Origin: Lysobacter arseniciresistens ZS79
GTDB taxonomy: Bacteria; Pseudomonadota; Gammaproteobacteria; Xanthomonadales; Xanthomonadaceae
Length of the DNA: 36,233 nt
NCBI RefSeq assembly: GCF_000768335.1
Contig: NZ_AVPT01000027.1
Coordinates: 1-36,233, forward strand
Direction of reading: 5' to 3'
The translations under genes and the position numbers were made by a program. Shown here in pieces: positions 25,401-33,187 of the stretch (positions within the stretch are counted from its first letter, which is position 1; each line of letters opens with the position of its first letter). Below the pieces are notes generated by a model that saw only the letters and a program-made list of their open reading frames with translations, did not search any database and was not told where the DNA came from.

Positions 25401-25640
25401 CGGATCGACGCGACGGTCGAGAAGATCGCCGCGCGGATCAAGGTCGGCAACTGCTACGTCAACCGCAACCAGGTCGGCGCGGTGGTCGGCGTGCAGCCGT
25501 TCGGCGGCCAAGGCCTGTCGGGCACCGGTCCGAAGGCCGGCGGCCCGCACTACCTGCCGCGCTTCACCACCGAGAAGACGATCACCATCAACACCACCGC
25601 TTCGGGCGGCAATGCCTCGCTGCTGACGCTGGGCGAGTAA
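22404..25640 (+). CDS. putA: Bifunctional proline dehydrogenase / glutamate-semialdehyde dehydrogenase
   Basis: This 1078-residue enzyme oxidises proline to glutamate in two steps, passing electrons to quinone and then to NAD+. The proline dehydrogenase barrel spans about 150-520, with SYRYSYDMLGEAA (219-231), RIPVRLVKGAYWDTEIKRA (369-387) and GANSSFVNSI (500-509). The aldehyde dehydrogenase part begins near 580 and has ISPWNFPLAIYIGQ, Glu833 in AETGGQN and catalytic Cys867 in AGQRCSAARV. It ends shortly after the dehydrogenase domain. The N-terminus has no ribbon-helix-helix domain, so this PutA cannot act as its own repressor as in E. coli. No neighbouring putR or putP is present. A bidirectional terminator follows. 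Confidence 0.97.
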   Translation: MASQPPIAGDRAGDARSRALITPELPQAPVGPRAAITTGWMRDEAAHVRDLLDRARLPEAERAAAQAVAADLVTRVRARARDQGAIEAFMRQYDLGSEEGVLLMCVAEALLRIPDEETTDRLIRDKLGEADWKRHMGKSDSVLVNASTWGLMLTGHLVDLADETKRDVHNAFQRLVGRVGEPVIRLAVRQAMKIMGHQFVMGRTIGEALARSKKGINASYRYSYDMLGEAALTAADADRYLQAYRDAIAAIGASGDFRNADVFGTPSISVKLSALHPRYEHAKRARVLAELTPRVLELARLAKQHGIGFTVDAEEADRLELSLDVFAGAYSDASLDGWEGCGLAIQAYQKRAPEVIDFIADLARRHGRRIPVRLVKGAYWDTEIKRAQVDGHVGYPVFTRKPNTDVSYLANARRMIDAADAIYPMFATHNAQTIATVHRMARLGGKRVEFEFQKLHGMGDDLYAEVIPADRLDVPCRVYAPVGSHEDLLPYLVRRLLENGANSSFVNSITDEDVAIDDLIRDPVQTVAGFETIMHPRIPLPVDIYRSFADSLKYCDRSNSMGVNLANDDQLRALAEQINASVRDDWFAEPLVPGARPSGERLPVTNPADRREVVGQWLPADAATVEQAVVNAVAAQPKWDATPAASRAAILEHAANLLESRMAEFIAMCTKDAGKTIADGVGEVREAVDFLRYYACQARRMFLVEPLPGPTGETNTLHLHGRGAFVCISPWNFPLAIYIGQVAAALATGNSVIAKPAEQTNLVGYAATKLLHEAGVPVDVLQFVPGDGQTVGATLTKDPRIAGVAFTGSNETANAINRALASRDGAIGVLIAETGGQNALIADSSALPEQLVKDAMSSAFTSAGQRCSAARVLFVQDDIGDKVITMLAGAMAELKVGDPGLLSTDVGPVIDEDALKNLQAHAARMDREARPIATVAMDDDTAHGSFFAPRAYELQSLDQLDKEVFGPVLHVIRWKVGELDKVIDAVNSTGYGLTLGVHSRIDATVEKIAARIKVGNCYVNRNQVGAVVGVQPFGGQGLSGTGPKAGGPHYLPRFTTEKTITINTTASGGNASLLTLGE

Positions 25641-25682
25641 CCGCGGTCGCGGCCCGGCGCCTCCCTCCGCGGGGCGCCAACG

Positions 25683-25715
25683 AAAAAGCCCCGCCGGAGC
25701 GGGGCTTTTTCTTTT
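25683..25715. terminator. Bidirectional intrinsic terminator between putA and fadL
   Basis: AAAAAGCCCCGC (25683-25694) pairs perfectly with GCGGGGCTTTTT (25699-25710) around a CGGA loop, followed by CTTTT. On the minus strand the A-run becomes a T-run after the stem, so the element serves both converging genes. Confidence 0.95.
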
Positions 25716-25728
25716 GCGTGGCTAACCG

Positions 25729-27102
25729 TCAGAAGCGATAGCGGGCGGCGACGCCGAACAGGTTGGCGTGGCCCTTGTACTCGCCGACCAGCAGGCTGCC
25801 GCTGGTGGACACTGCCGAGATGGTCGGAGAGTCGATCTCGATGCGCATGTAAGCCGCATCGACGCTCAGGTTCGGCGAGGCGTTCCAGGTCAGGCCGAGG
25901 GTGTACAGCTGGCGGTCGTTGTCGGGCAGCCGCGGGGTGCGGTGCTCGTCGTTGGTCGGGGTCTCGTCGATCGCGACGCCGGCACGCAGGGTGAAGGCAT
26001 CACTGAGGTCGTACTCGCCGCCCAACGCGTACATCGTCGAGTCTTCCCACTGGAACTGCTCGCTGGCGATCGGAGTGCCGCTGGCGCGCTGGATGTTGAC
26101 CGCCTGCAGCGACTCCCAACCGGTGACCTGGACGTCGGCCATCATTCGAAACGTATCGGTGAAGTCGTACTTCGCGCTCAGGGTATCGATGCTCGGGGTG
26201 GTCAGCTTGGCGCCGCCGGGGCCGTCGGCGTAGGCCGCTGCCATCGGACCCATCGCCGCGACCACTGCGGGTGGCACGGTGAAGTCGATGTCGCCGTCGA
26301 TCTCGTGATCGACCTCGGAGTGGTGCGAGTAGCCGATCGACAACCGCTCGGTCGGGCGGAACTGGAATCCGAGCAACCAGCCCAGGCCGTTGTCGGTGCC
26401 ACTGACCTCGACGAAGCCATCGTTCTTCTGCGGGCCGAAGGGCGCGTTGACCGGATCCGGCGTGATACAGGCGGCGATGTTGACGCGGCAGATGCCGGAC
26501 CCGAAGTCGACCGCGTTGGACAGTGTCACGTCGGCGCGCTGGTAGATCAGGCCGACACCGACCGAGAAGGTCTCGTGCAGCTTGACCGCAGCCGACAGGG
26601 TGAGGTCGATGGTTTTAACGTCCGACTCGACCGCGTTGTAGCGGCCAACCCAGTCACGGTCGTACTCGGTGGCAAGGCCGAACGGCGCGTTGATGCTGGC
26701 ACCGACGGTCAGGCCTTCAAACGCGCCCGTCAGCGGTGCGACAATCGCGATCGCCGGAACCGCGGTCGGATCGCCCGGGTCGCCGCCGTCGCCGCCGGTC
26801 AGCGGCTGCGCGAGCGGAGTGCCGGCCGCGGCCTGGCCACCGCCGTTGAACTCGGCATTGAGGTCGATCACGGTCGCGTCGACCTGGACGGTGGTGCGGT
26901 CGATGTTGACCATCGCCGCCGGATTGTTGGAAACCACCGATGCATCGTTCTCGGCAACAGCCGTGCCGGCATTCGCGCGGCCGAGGTTCTGGACGCTGTT
27001 TTCGCGGATCTGGAAGCCGGTTGCGTTCGCCTGGCCGAGCGTCAGGACGCCGGTGATGCCCAGCGCGAGCGCCGTGAGGGTGAGGCGGTGTGCGTGTTGC
27101 AT
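25729..27102 (-). CDS. fadL: FadL-family outer-membrane long-chain fatty acid transporter
   Basis: This is a 457-residue outer-membrane beta-barrel. Residues 1-27 are a signal peptide (LTLTALALGITGVLTLGQAN, cleavage near ANA). The mature N-terminus TGFQIRENSVQNLGRANAGT, followed by NDASVVSNNPAAMVNI, is the FadL hatch pattern; NPAAM is diagnostic. INAPFGLATEYDRDWVGRY follows as in the family. The end has barrel strands and closes with FGVAARYRF, with terminal phenylalanine. A loop with two Cys (GICRVNIAACITPD) may hold a disulfide. It carries fatty acids or other hydrophobic compounds across the outer membrane; the substrate here is unknown. GGAG eight bases before ATG 27102 sets the start. 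It converges on putA. Confidence 0.95.
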   Translation of the reverse strand: MQHAHRLTLTALALGITGVLTLGQANATGFQIRENSVQNLGRANAGTAVAENDASVVSNNPAAMVNIDRTTVQVDATVIDLNAEFNGGGQAAAGTPLAQPLTGGDGGDPGDPTAVPAIAIVAPLTGAFEGLTVGASINAPFGLATEYDRDWVGRYNAVESDVKTIDLTLSAAVKLHETFSVGVGLIYQRADVTLSNAVDFGSGICRVNIAACITPDPVNAPFGPQKNDGFVEVSGTDNGLGWLLGFQFRPTERLSIGYSHHSEVDHEIDGDIDFTVPPAVVAAMGPMAAAYADGPGGAKLTTPSIDTLSAKYDFTDTFRMMADVQVTGWESLQAVNIQRASGTPIASEQFQWEDSTMYALGGEYDLSDAFTLRAGVAIDETPTNDEHRTPRLPDNDRQLYTLGLTWNASPNLSVDAAYMRIEIDSPTISAVSTSGSLLVGEYKGHANLFGVAARYRF

Positions 27103-27208
27103 GCGTGTGGTCTCCACTGGAGTTTTATGTTTTTCTTCGGCCCTGCCTGCAGCGCGGCGGGACCGGTCACCGGCAGGGCCGGGGCAGCCGCCATACGGCG
27201 CCGTCTGC

Positions 27209-27238
27209 ACTATAGCGCGCCGATTAACCCCACGCTAA
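27209..27238 (-). promoter_or_regulatory. Candidate fadL promoter
   Basis: On the minus strand TATAGT (27214-27209) is a good -10, with a poor -35 TTAGCG (27238-27233) 18 bases away. The leader to ATG 27102 would be about 100 bases. The region is shared with the divergent rhomboid gene. Confidence 0.35.
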
Positions 27239-27263
27239 CAATGCGCCCGCCACGAGGCCCACC

Positions 27264-27956
27264 TTGTTCGTCTCGATTCCGTCGCGCCAGAAACCTCCGA
27301 TGCGCTGGGCCACGCCGCTGCTGTTCGCGGCGCTGTGGGGCAGCTTCACGTGGCTGGCGTGGGCGCCGGCGGCGGAGCAGCACCGCTGGGTGCTCGAGTG
27401 GGGCGCGCTGTCGGGCGGGCTGACCACGCCGGCGGCCTGGCAGCAGGCGCCCGGCGACGGCAGCCTGCTGCGGCTGGTGACGGCGCTGTTCCTGCACGCC
27501 GACTGGGCGCACCTGCTGGGCAACCTGGTGTTCCTGCTGATCTTCGGGCTGCCGGCCGAGCGGGCGATGGGACCGTGGCGCTTCATGCTGCTGTTCCTGC
27601 TCGGCGGCGCGGTGGCGAACCTCGCCGCGGTGCTGGCGATCGGCACGCCGGACCGGCTCATCATCGGCGCCAGCGGGGCGGTGTCGGCACTGATCGGCGC
27701 CTACCTGGCGCTGTTTCCGTCGGCCAAGCTCGGCGTGGTGGTGCCGCTGGGGCTGTTCCTGCAGTTCGTGAAGGTGCCGGCGCCGCTGCTGATCGGCGTC
27801 TGGGCGGCGCTGCAGGTGGTGTTCACCTTCATCGGCCCGGCCTTCGGCGCGGTGGCGTGGTCGGCGCACCTGGCGGGGTTCGCGTTCGGAGGCGCGTTCG
27901 CGCTGCTGGCGCGGGCCGGGATCGCGCGGCGGCTGCGGCGGCGGCGCGGGTTCTAG
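27264..27956 (+). CDS. Rhomboid-family intramembrane serine protease (TTG start)
   Basis: This 230-residue polytopic membrane protein has the rhomboid catalytic dyad: Ser137 in GASGAVSALIG and His202 in WSAHLAGFAFGG. The loop/helix FLHADWAHLLGNLVFLLIFG (His78, His83, Asn87) is also typical. Six membrane segments can be placed. Rhomboids cut single-pass membrane proteins within the bilayer; the substrate is unknown. TTG 27264 is chosen because GAGG (27254-27257) lies six bases before it and the leading FVSIPSR segment looks like part of the protein; ATG 27300 (residue 13) is the alternative. The C-terminus is Arg-rich. It converges with the S41 protease gene, 22 bases between the ends. Confidence 0.92.
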   Translation: MFVSIPSRQKPPMRWATPLLFAALWGSFTWLAWAPAAEQHRWVLEWGALSGGLTTPAAWQQAPGDGSLLRLVTALFLHADWAHLLGNLVFLLIFGLPAERAMGPWRFMLLFLLGGAVANLAAVLAIGTPDRLIIGASGAVSALIGAYLALFPSAKLGVVVPLGLFLQFVKVPAPLLIGVWAALQVVFTFIGPAFGAVAWSAHLAGFAFGGAFALLARAGIARRLRRRRGF

Positions 27957-27978
27957 GCCGGCGCCGCGTTGCCGGCGG

Positions 27979-29319
27979 TCAGCCCTTCGGCGTCGCCGCG
28001 GTGGCCGGGGCGGCGGCCACCAGCTTCTTGAGTTCGGCCAGCGCGGCGGCGACGTGGCGCTCGCCGTCGAGCACCTCGCCGGCGTTGACGCCCGGCTGCG
28101 CCTCGCCGTCGCCGGCATCCTCGGCGCCGAGGTGGCCCGGCAGGTCGGCCTCGGTGTAACCGGCGGGACGTCCGTCACCACTCCCGGCGTCGGCGTGCAG
28201 GACCACGTCGGGCACGATGCCCAGGGCCTGGATCGAGCGCCCGTCCGGGGTGTAGTAGCGCGCGGTGGTGAGCTTGACCGAGTCGCCGTTGTCGAGCGGC
28301 AGCACGGTCTGCACCGAACCCTTGCCGAAGGTGCGGCTGCCGACGATGCGGGCGCGGCCGTTGTCGCCGAGCGCACCGGCCAGCACCTCCGAGGCACTGG
28401 CCGAGCCGGCATCCACCAATACCACCACCGGCGCGCCGTGCAGGCGGTCGCCCGGGGTCGCGTTGAATACCGCGTCGCTGACCGGGATGCGGCCGCGGGT
28501 GCTGACGATGGCGCCGTCGTCGAGCAGTGCGTCGGCGATCTGCACCGCCGAGGTCAGCAGCCCGCCGGGGTTGCTGCGCAGGTCGATCACCAGGCCGCGC
28601 AGGCGCCCGCCGGCCTCCCCGGAGAGGCTCGCCACCTTGCGTTCGAAGTCGGCCGCGGTGTCGGCCTGGAAGGTGCTCACGCGCACGTAGCCGTAGCCCG
28701 GCTCCAGCATCCGGCCGCGCACGCTGGCGATGTTGATGGTCTGGCGCTCCACGTCGAGCTTGAGCGGCTGCTCCTCGCCGTCGCGCAGGATGGTCAGCTC
28801 GACCGTGGTGCCCGGCTCGCCGCGCAGCGGGGTCGAGGAATCGCCCTCGCCGGCGCGCAGCGGCGTGCCGTCGATGGCGACGATCAGGTCACCGGCCTTG
28901 ACCCCGGCGCGCGCGGCCGGGGTGTCGTCGATCGGCGCGATCACGCGCAGGCTGCCGTCGGGCTGGCGGAAGATCTCGACGCCGATGCCGTCGTAGTTGC
29001 CGCGCGCCTGCTCCTCGAACTCGTCGGCGGCGTCGGCTTCGAGGTAGGCGCTGTGCGGGTCGAGGTCGAGCAGCAGGCCGCGGATCGCCGAGTGCATCAG
29101 TTGCTCGTCGTCGACCGGTTCGACGTAGGCGGCCTTGACCGCGCTGTAGACCGCGACGTAGCGGCGGATTTCGTCGAGCGGGATCTTCGAGCCGCCGTCC
29201 TGCGCGGCCGTTGCCGCGGCGTCCGCATCCGGCACCTGTGGCTGCTGCGCGGCGAGCGGGAGGCAGGCCAGCGACAGGCCGGTGGCGAGGACGAGCGGGG
29301 CAAGGCGGCGATGCGGCAT
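27979..29319 (-). CDS. S41-family C-terminal processing peptidase (CtpA-like)
   Basis: This is a 446-residue exported serine protease. A signal peptide (1-24, ending PLAAQ) leads to an N-terminal helical region with LLLDLDPHSAYLEADAADEF, a PDZ domain at about 105-195 (GIGVEIF, PAARAGVKAGDLIVAIDG) and the S41 core. Core motifs are GLVIDLRSNPGGLL, the catalytic Ser310 in GSASASE and Lys333 in TFGKGSVQT. Such enzymes trim C-termini of periplasmic proteins, including peptidoglycan hydrolases and their regulators. It lies 142 bases downstream of envC on the same strand, a pairing common in proteobacteria that links it with cell separation. The C-terminal 70 residues form a variable tail. Confidence 0.95.
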   Translation of the reverse strand: MPHRRLAPLVLATGLSLACLPLAAQQPQVPDADAAATAAQDGGSKIPLDEIRRYVAVYSAVKAAYVEPVDDEQLMHSAIRGLLLDLDPHSAYLEADAADEFEEQARGNYDGIGVEIFRQPDGSLRVIAPIDDTPAARAGVKAGDLIVAIDGTPLRAGEGDSSTPLRGEPGTTVELTILRDGEEQPLKLDVERQTINIASVRGRMLEPGYGYVRVSTFQADTAADFERKVASLSGEAGGRLRGLVIDLRSNPGGLLTSAVQIADALLDDGAIVSTRGRIPVSDAVFNATPGDRLHGAPVVVLVDAGSASASEVLAGALGDNGRARIVGSRTFGKGSVQTVLPLDNGDSVKLTTARYYTPDGRSIQALGIVPDVVLHADAGSGDGRPAGYTEADLPGHLGAEDAGDGEAQPGVNAGEVLDGERHVAAALAELKKLVAAAPATAATPKG

Positions 29320-29461
29320 CGGGACACTCCGGGGACACTGGGGCTTCGGACCGGCGGGCGGGCGTTTCGTTCCGCCGAGTATGTCGGCCGCGCCGGCCGG
29401 CGTCAGCCGACGTTACGGCGCCGGCGCGGAAGGTTCCGTAAATCCGCTGGCGCTGCGCGGC

Positions 29462-30703
29462 TCAGCGCTTGAGCCAGCTGCCCGGGTCGACCGGCTCGCC
29501 GTTCCGCCGCAGTTCGAAGTACAGCGCCGGACGGCCGTGGCCGCCGGAACTGCCGACGGTGGCGACCTGCTCGCCACGCTTCACCGGGTCGCCGGCGTCG
29601 CGCAGCAGGGCGTCGTTGTGCGCGTACAGGCTCATGTAGCCGTTGCCGTGGTCGATGATCAGGATCAGGCCGAAGCCGCTCATCCATTCCGAATAGACCA
29701 CGGTGCCGTCGGCGACGGCCTTGACCGGGGTGCCGGCGGCGGCGGCGATCAGCAGGCCGTCGCTGCTGCGGCCATCGGGCAGCTTTGCGCGGTAGCCGGC
29801 GAGCAGGTTGCCGGCCAGCGGCCAGCCGGCGCCGCCGACGCTGGGGCCGGTGGCGACGGTCGCGGCCGGCTTCGGCGTGGCTGGCGCGGTGCGACCGGCG
29901 CTGGCGGCTTCGCGGGCCTCGCGGGCCTCGCGCTCGGCTTTCGCGGCGGCGGCGGCGCGGCGCTGGGCTTCGGCTTTCGCCGCGGCCGCGCGCAGCTTCT
30001 TCAGCAGCTGCTCCAGCCCCTTGGCGTCGCGGCCGAGTGCCTTCTCGCGGCTGCGCCGGTCCTCGAAGCGCCGGTCGAGGCCGGCGACCAGCGCCTTGCG
30101 TTCGGCGCGGTCCTTCTGCAGTTGCGCGAGTTGCGCCTTGCGGCGTTCGCGCGCGGTTTCGAGGTCGGCGCGGCGGGTGTCGATGCGGGCCTGCACGGTG
30201 TCGAGCTCGGCCAGGGCGCGGCCGAGTTCGTCGATGCGGGCGGCGCGGTCGCGCTGGACGTAGCGGTGGTAGGCCAGCAGCCGGTTGGCGTCGGCAACCC
30301 GGTCCTGCGCCAGCAGCAGTTTCAGCGGAGCGGCGTCGCCCTGCGCGTAGGCGGCGCGCAGCAACCGCGCGAGTTCGTCGCGGCGGCCGCCGAGGCGGGT
30401 TTCCAGTTCGCCGCGCTGGTCCTGCAGCTGCGCCAGCTCGGCCTCGCTGGCGGCCAGTTCGGCCTCGATGGCGGCGAGCGCGCGGCTGGAGCTGGCGACC
30501 TGTTCGTCGGCCTTGCGCAGCTCGCGGGTGGCGGCGCCGCGCTTGGATTCGATCTCGCGCCGCTCGCTGGCGACCGACTTGAGCTCCTTGCGGATCGTCT
30601 CCAGCTTGCGCTCGGCCTCGCGGCTGCTCTGCGCCGAGGCGCCGCCGGCCACCAGCGCGACCAGCGCCAGCAGCAGGGCCTGCCGGGCGAGGCCGCGGAA
30701 CAT
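29462..30703 (-). CDS. envC: Murein hydrolase activator EnvC (degenerate LytM domain)
   Basis: This 413-residue periplasmic protein begins with a signal peptide (LLLALVALVAGGASAQ). Long coiled coils (about 25-255) rich in Glu/Arg/Ala follow, then a Pro/Ala linker and a C-terminal LytM/M23 domain (about 290-413). The metal-binding residues of active M23 enzymes are absent: the first His is replaced in DGRSSDGLLI, and the HxH motif reads RPALYFELRR. This is the EnvC pattern, in which the domain activates amidases (AmiA/AmiB) instead of cutting peptidoglycan itself, with the coiled coil recruited by FtsEX. The ATG overlaps the gpmI stop by one base (TGATG). Confidence 0.94.
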   Translation of the reverse strand: MFRGLARQALLLALVALVAGGASAQSSREAERKLETIRKELKSVASERREIESKRGAATRELRKADEQVASSSRALAAIEAELAASEAELAQLQDQRGELETRLGGRRDELARLLRAAYAQGDAAPLKLLLAQDRVADANRLLAYHRYVQRDRAARIDELGRALAELDTVQARIDTRRADLETARERRKAQLAQLQKDRAERKALVAGLDRRFEDRRSREKALGRDAKGLEQLLKKLRAAAAKAEAQRRAAAAAKAEREAREAREAASAGRTAPATPKPAATVATGPSVGGAGWPLAGNLLAGYRAKLPDGRSSDGLLIAAAAGTPVKAVADGTVVYSEWMSGFGLILIIDHGNGYMSLYAHNDALLRDAGDPVKRGEQVATVGSSGGHGRPALYFELRRNGEPVDPGSWLKR

Positions 30704-32253
30704 CAGCCGGCGGCGTCCAGCAGCAGGCTCTTGCCGCTCATTTCGGCCGGCACCGGCACGCCGAGCAGGTCGAGCACGGTCGGCGCGACGTCACGCAGGG
30801 CACCGCCGCTGCGCAGCGTCGCCGGGCGCGGGCCGAGGTACACCAGCGGCACCGGCCCGACCGTGTGCGAGGTGTGCGGCTGGCCGGTTTCGGCGTCGCG
30901 CATCATCTCGACGTTGCCGTGGTCGGCGGTCACCAGCAGCGCGCCGCCGGTCTCGCGCACCGCCGCGGCGACCGCGCCGATCGCCACGTCGACCGCCTCG
31001 ACCGCCTTGATCGCGGCCGCCAGGCTGCCGCTATGGCCGACCATGTCGGGGTTGGCGATGTTGCAGATGGCGACGTCGATGTCGCCGGAACGGATCGCGG
31101 CGACGAGCTTTTCGGTGACCTCGGGGCAGCTCATCTCCGGTTGCAGGTCGTAGGTCGCGACCTGCGGGCTCGGCACGAGGATCCGGGTTTCGCCGTCGTA
31201 CTCGGCCTCGCGGCCGCCGCTGAAGAAGAAGGTGACGTGGGCGTACTTCTCGGTCTCGGCGATGCGCAGCTGGCGCAGGCCGCGGTCGGCCAGCACCTCG
31301 CCGAGGGTGTTGCGCAGGTCCTCCGGGCCGAACGCGACCGGCGCCGGCAGCGTGGCGTCGTACTCGGTCAGGCAGGTGAAGCGCGACAGCGCCGGCCGGC
31401 GCGCATCGAAGCCGTCGAAGCCCGGCGCCACGAATGCCGCGGCCAGCTGGCGCGCGCGGTCGGCACGGAAATTCATGAACACCACCGCGTCGCCGTCGCG
31501 CATCGGCGCCGGCGCGCCGATCACGGTCGGCAGCACGAACTCGTCGTTCTCGCCGCGGGCGTAGGCCGCCTCCAGCGCCTGCGCGGCGTCGGCGGCGGTG
31601 CGCGCGCCACGGCCCTCGACGATCGCGTCCCAGGCCTGGCGCAGGCGGTCCCAGCGCTTGTCTCGGTCCATCGCGAAGTACCGTCCGCCGACGCTGGCGA
31701 TGCGCGCGTTGCCGGCCGCCGCGCAGGCCGCCTGCAGGCGGGCCAGGCTCGGCGCCGCCGAGCGCGGCGGCATGTCGCGGCCGTCGAGGAAGGCATGCAC
31801 GGCGACGTCGGCCACGCCTTCGCGGCGGGCCATGTCGATCATCGCGAAGATGTGCGCCTCGTGGCTGTGCACGCCGCCCGGCGACAGCAGCCCCATCAGG
31901 TGCAGCGTGCCGCCCGATTCACGTACCGCCGCGCAGGCCGCGCGCAGCTCGTCGTTGGCGAAGAAACTGCCGTCCTCGATCGCCGCGTCGATCCGGGTCA
32001 GGTCCTGGTAGACGATCCGCCCGGCGCCGAGGTTCATGTGGCCGACCTCGGAGTTGCCCATCTGTCCGTCCGGCAGGCCGACGTGACGCCCCTCGGTGTG
32101 GATCAGGGTGCGCGGCGCCGATGCCACCAGCGCGTCCCAGTTGGGCAGGCGGGCCTGCGCCAGCGCGTTGTCGGCGGGGTCGTCGCGGTGGCCCCAGCCA
32201 TCCAGGATCAGCAGCACGACGGGACGGATGGCGGGCACGGCGGGCTCGGACAC
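30703..32253 (-). CDS. gpmI: 2,3-bisphosphoglycerate-independent phosphoglycerate mutase
   Basis: This is a 516-residue cytoplasmic glycolytic enzyme interconverting 3- and 2-phosphoglycerate, using two manganese ions and a phosphoserine. Family motifs are LILDGWGHRDD with metal-binding Asp18, QMGNSEVGHMNLGAGR with the catalytic Ser68, HAFLDGRDMPPRSA, FMNFRADRARQL, YAHVTFFFSGG, NIANPDMVGHSG and LLVTADHGNVEMM. Length is normal. It is the first gene of the gpmI-envC-S41 protease run, an arrangement known from other proteobacteria. The stop overlaps the envC start, so translation of envC may depend on gpmI. The start ATG 32253 follows a good -10 by 33 bases. Confidence 0.97.
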   Translation of the reverse strand: MSEPAVPAIRPVVLLILDGWGHRDDPADNALAQARLPNWDALVASAPRTLIHTEGRHVGLPDGQMGNSEVGHMNLGAGRIVYQDLTRIDAAIEDGSFFANDELRAACAAVRESGGTLHLMGLLSPGGVHSHEAHIFAMIDMARREGVADVAVHAFLDGRDMPPRSAAPSLARLQAACAAAGNARIASVGGRYFAMDRDKRWDRLRQAWDAIVEGRGARTAADAAQALEAAYARGENDEFVLPTVIGAPAPMRDGDAVVFMNFRADRARQLAAAFVAPGFDGFDARRPALSRFTCLTEYDATLPAPVAFGPEDLRNTLGEVLADRGLRQLRIAETEKYAHVTFFFSGGREAEYDGETRILVPSPQVATYDLQPEMSCPEVTEKLVAAIRSGDIDVAICNIANPDMVGHSGSLAAAIKAVEAVDVAIGAVAAAVRETGGALLVTADHGNVEMMRDAETGQPHTSHTVGPVPLVYLGPRPATLRSGGALRDVAPTVLDLLGVPVPAEMSGKSLLLDAAG

Positions 32254-32286
32254 GACGATGGTTCCAGTGACTTCGGACAGGGGCGG

Positions 32287-32292
32287 ATTGTA
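32287..32292 (-). promoter_or_regulatory. Candidate -10 of the gpmI-envC operon
   Basis: TACAAT on the minus strand (32292-32287) lies 33 bases before the gpmI ATG in an otherwise GC-rich stretch. TTGATA occurs upstream but only 11 bases away, too near to be its -35. Confidence 0.4.
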
Positions 32293-32403
32293 GCGAAGCG
32301 GGTTATCAAGGCCCCGTGGCGGTTGGCGGCCGCCCGCGGATTAAACCGCCACCGCCGGCGCCGCATCCAAACCGGCAAGCCCCCTCCGCAACTGGACACC
32401 GCC

Positions 32404-33090
32404 ATGACCCGACGCCCGATCGCCGTTTCGCTCCTCCCGCTCGCCCTCGCCGCGGCATTCGCGCTGTCGGCGCCGGCCTCCGCCCAGGATCAGGACCACA
32501 GCAAGGTCAACGGCAGCATCAAGGTCGAGGACGGCGGCCGCGCCGGCGACCTCGACACCGTCAACGGCAGCATCCGGGTCGGCGAGAACGCCAGCGCCGG
32601 CGACGCCGAGACCGTCAACGGCAGCATCAAGGTGTACGACGGTGCCAGGGTCGGCGGCCTGTCGACGGTCAACGGCAGCATCCGGGTCGGGCGCCAAGTG
32701 GCCATCGGCGACGACGTCGGCACCGTCAATGGCGGCATCTTCATCGACCACGGCGGCAACGTCAGCGGCGGCATCGAGACCGTCAACGGCGCGATCGGGC
32801 TGGTCGACACCGACGTCGCCGAAGGCATCGAGACCGTCAACGGCGACCTCACCGTCGGCATCGGCTCGCACGTGCACGGCGGCATCCGCTACGAGAAGCC
32901 GGACCACCAGTGGATTTCGTTCAAGCAGCGCAACCCGCGGGTGGTGATCGCGCAGGACGCCCGCGTCGACGGGCCGCTGGTGTTCGAACACGAGGTGTCG
33001 CTGTACGTGCACGAGAGCGCCACCATCGGCCCGGTCACCGGCGCCGAGGCGGTGCGCTACAGCGGCGCGCGGGCCCCGGGCGGCGACTGA
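32404..33090 (+). CDS. Exported VNGSI-repeat protein, likely beta-helix
   Basis: This 228-residue protein has a signal peptide (VSLLPLALAAAFALSAPASA, cleavage before QDQD). The mature part is mostly seven tandem units of 18-19 residues beginning VNGS/VNGA/VNGD and continuing IxV..GA..GD..T; the listed repeat gives the DNA spacing. A period of about 18 with alternating small/hydrophobic residues fits one coil of a right-handed beta-helix, as in bactofilins. A non-repeat cap follows (HQWISFKQRNPRVVIAQDAR). I do not recognise a characterised family; DUF4097-like adhesin or polymer-forming proteins are the nearest ideas. It is periplasmic or surface-located by its signal. It is divergent from gpmI, and the M28 gene begins 97 bases after it. 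Confidence 0.8.
   Translation: MTRRPIAVSLLPLALAAAFALSAPASAQDQDHSKVNGSIKVEDGGRAGDLDTVNGSIRVGENASAGDAETVNGSIKVYDGARVGGLSTVNGSIRVGRQVAIGDDVGTVNGGIFIDHGGNVSGGIETVNGAIGLVDTDVAEGIETVNGDLTVGIGSHVHGGIRYEKPDHQWISFKQRNPRVVIAQDARVDGPLVFEHEVSLYVHESATIGPVTGAEAVRYSGARAPGGD
32506..32850 (+). repeat. Seven tandem 54/57-base coding repeats
   Basis: The core GTCAACGGCAGCATC is exact at 32506, 32560, 32614 and 32668, spaced exactly 54 bases apart. Diverged copies begin at 32725, 32782 (spacing 57 each) and 32836 (spacing 54). All are in frame, so each encodes 18 or 19 residues. Identical cores in the first four copies suggest recent duplication or strong codon conservation. Confidence 0.95.
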
Positions 33091-33187
33091 CGGCGCGGTC
33101 TTTGCGGCGGCTGCCGGTTCGCCGGTGGCCGCGGCGCCGGGTGGGCAACGCTGCTAGGATCGGGCGTTCCGCAACCCCGGAGGCGTC

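Noticed and set aside
22365-25550. A 1061-codon open frame on the minus strand opposite putA
   Set aside because: It is the mirror of a fully supported putA gene; its protein is rich in His/Arg/Gly/Val without domain motifs, as expected from antisense reading of GC-rich codons.
32506-32850. Regular repeats as a CRISPR array
   Set aside because: The spacing of 54/57 bases is in frame within an exported protein and the intervening DNA is itself related, so these are coding repeats.
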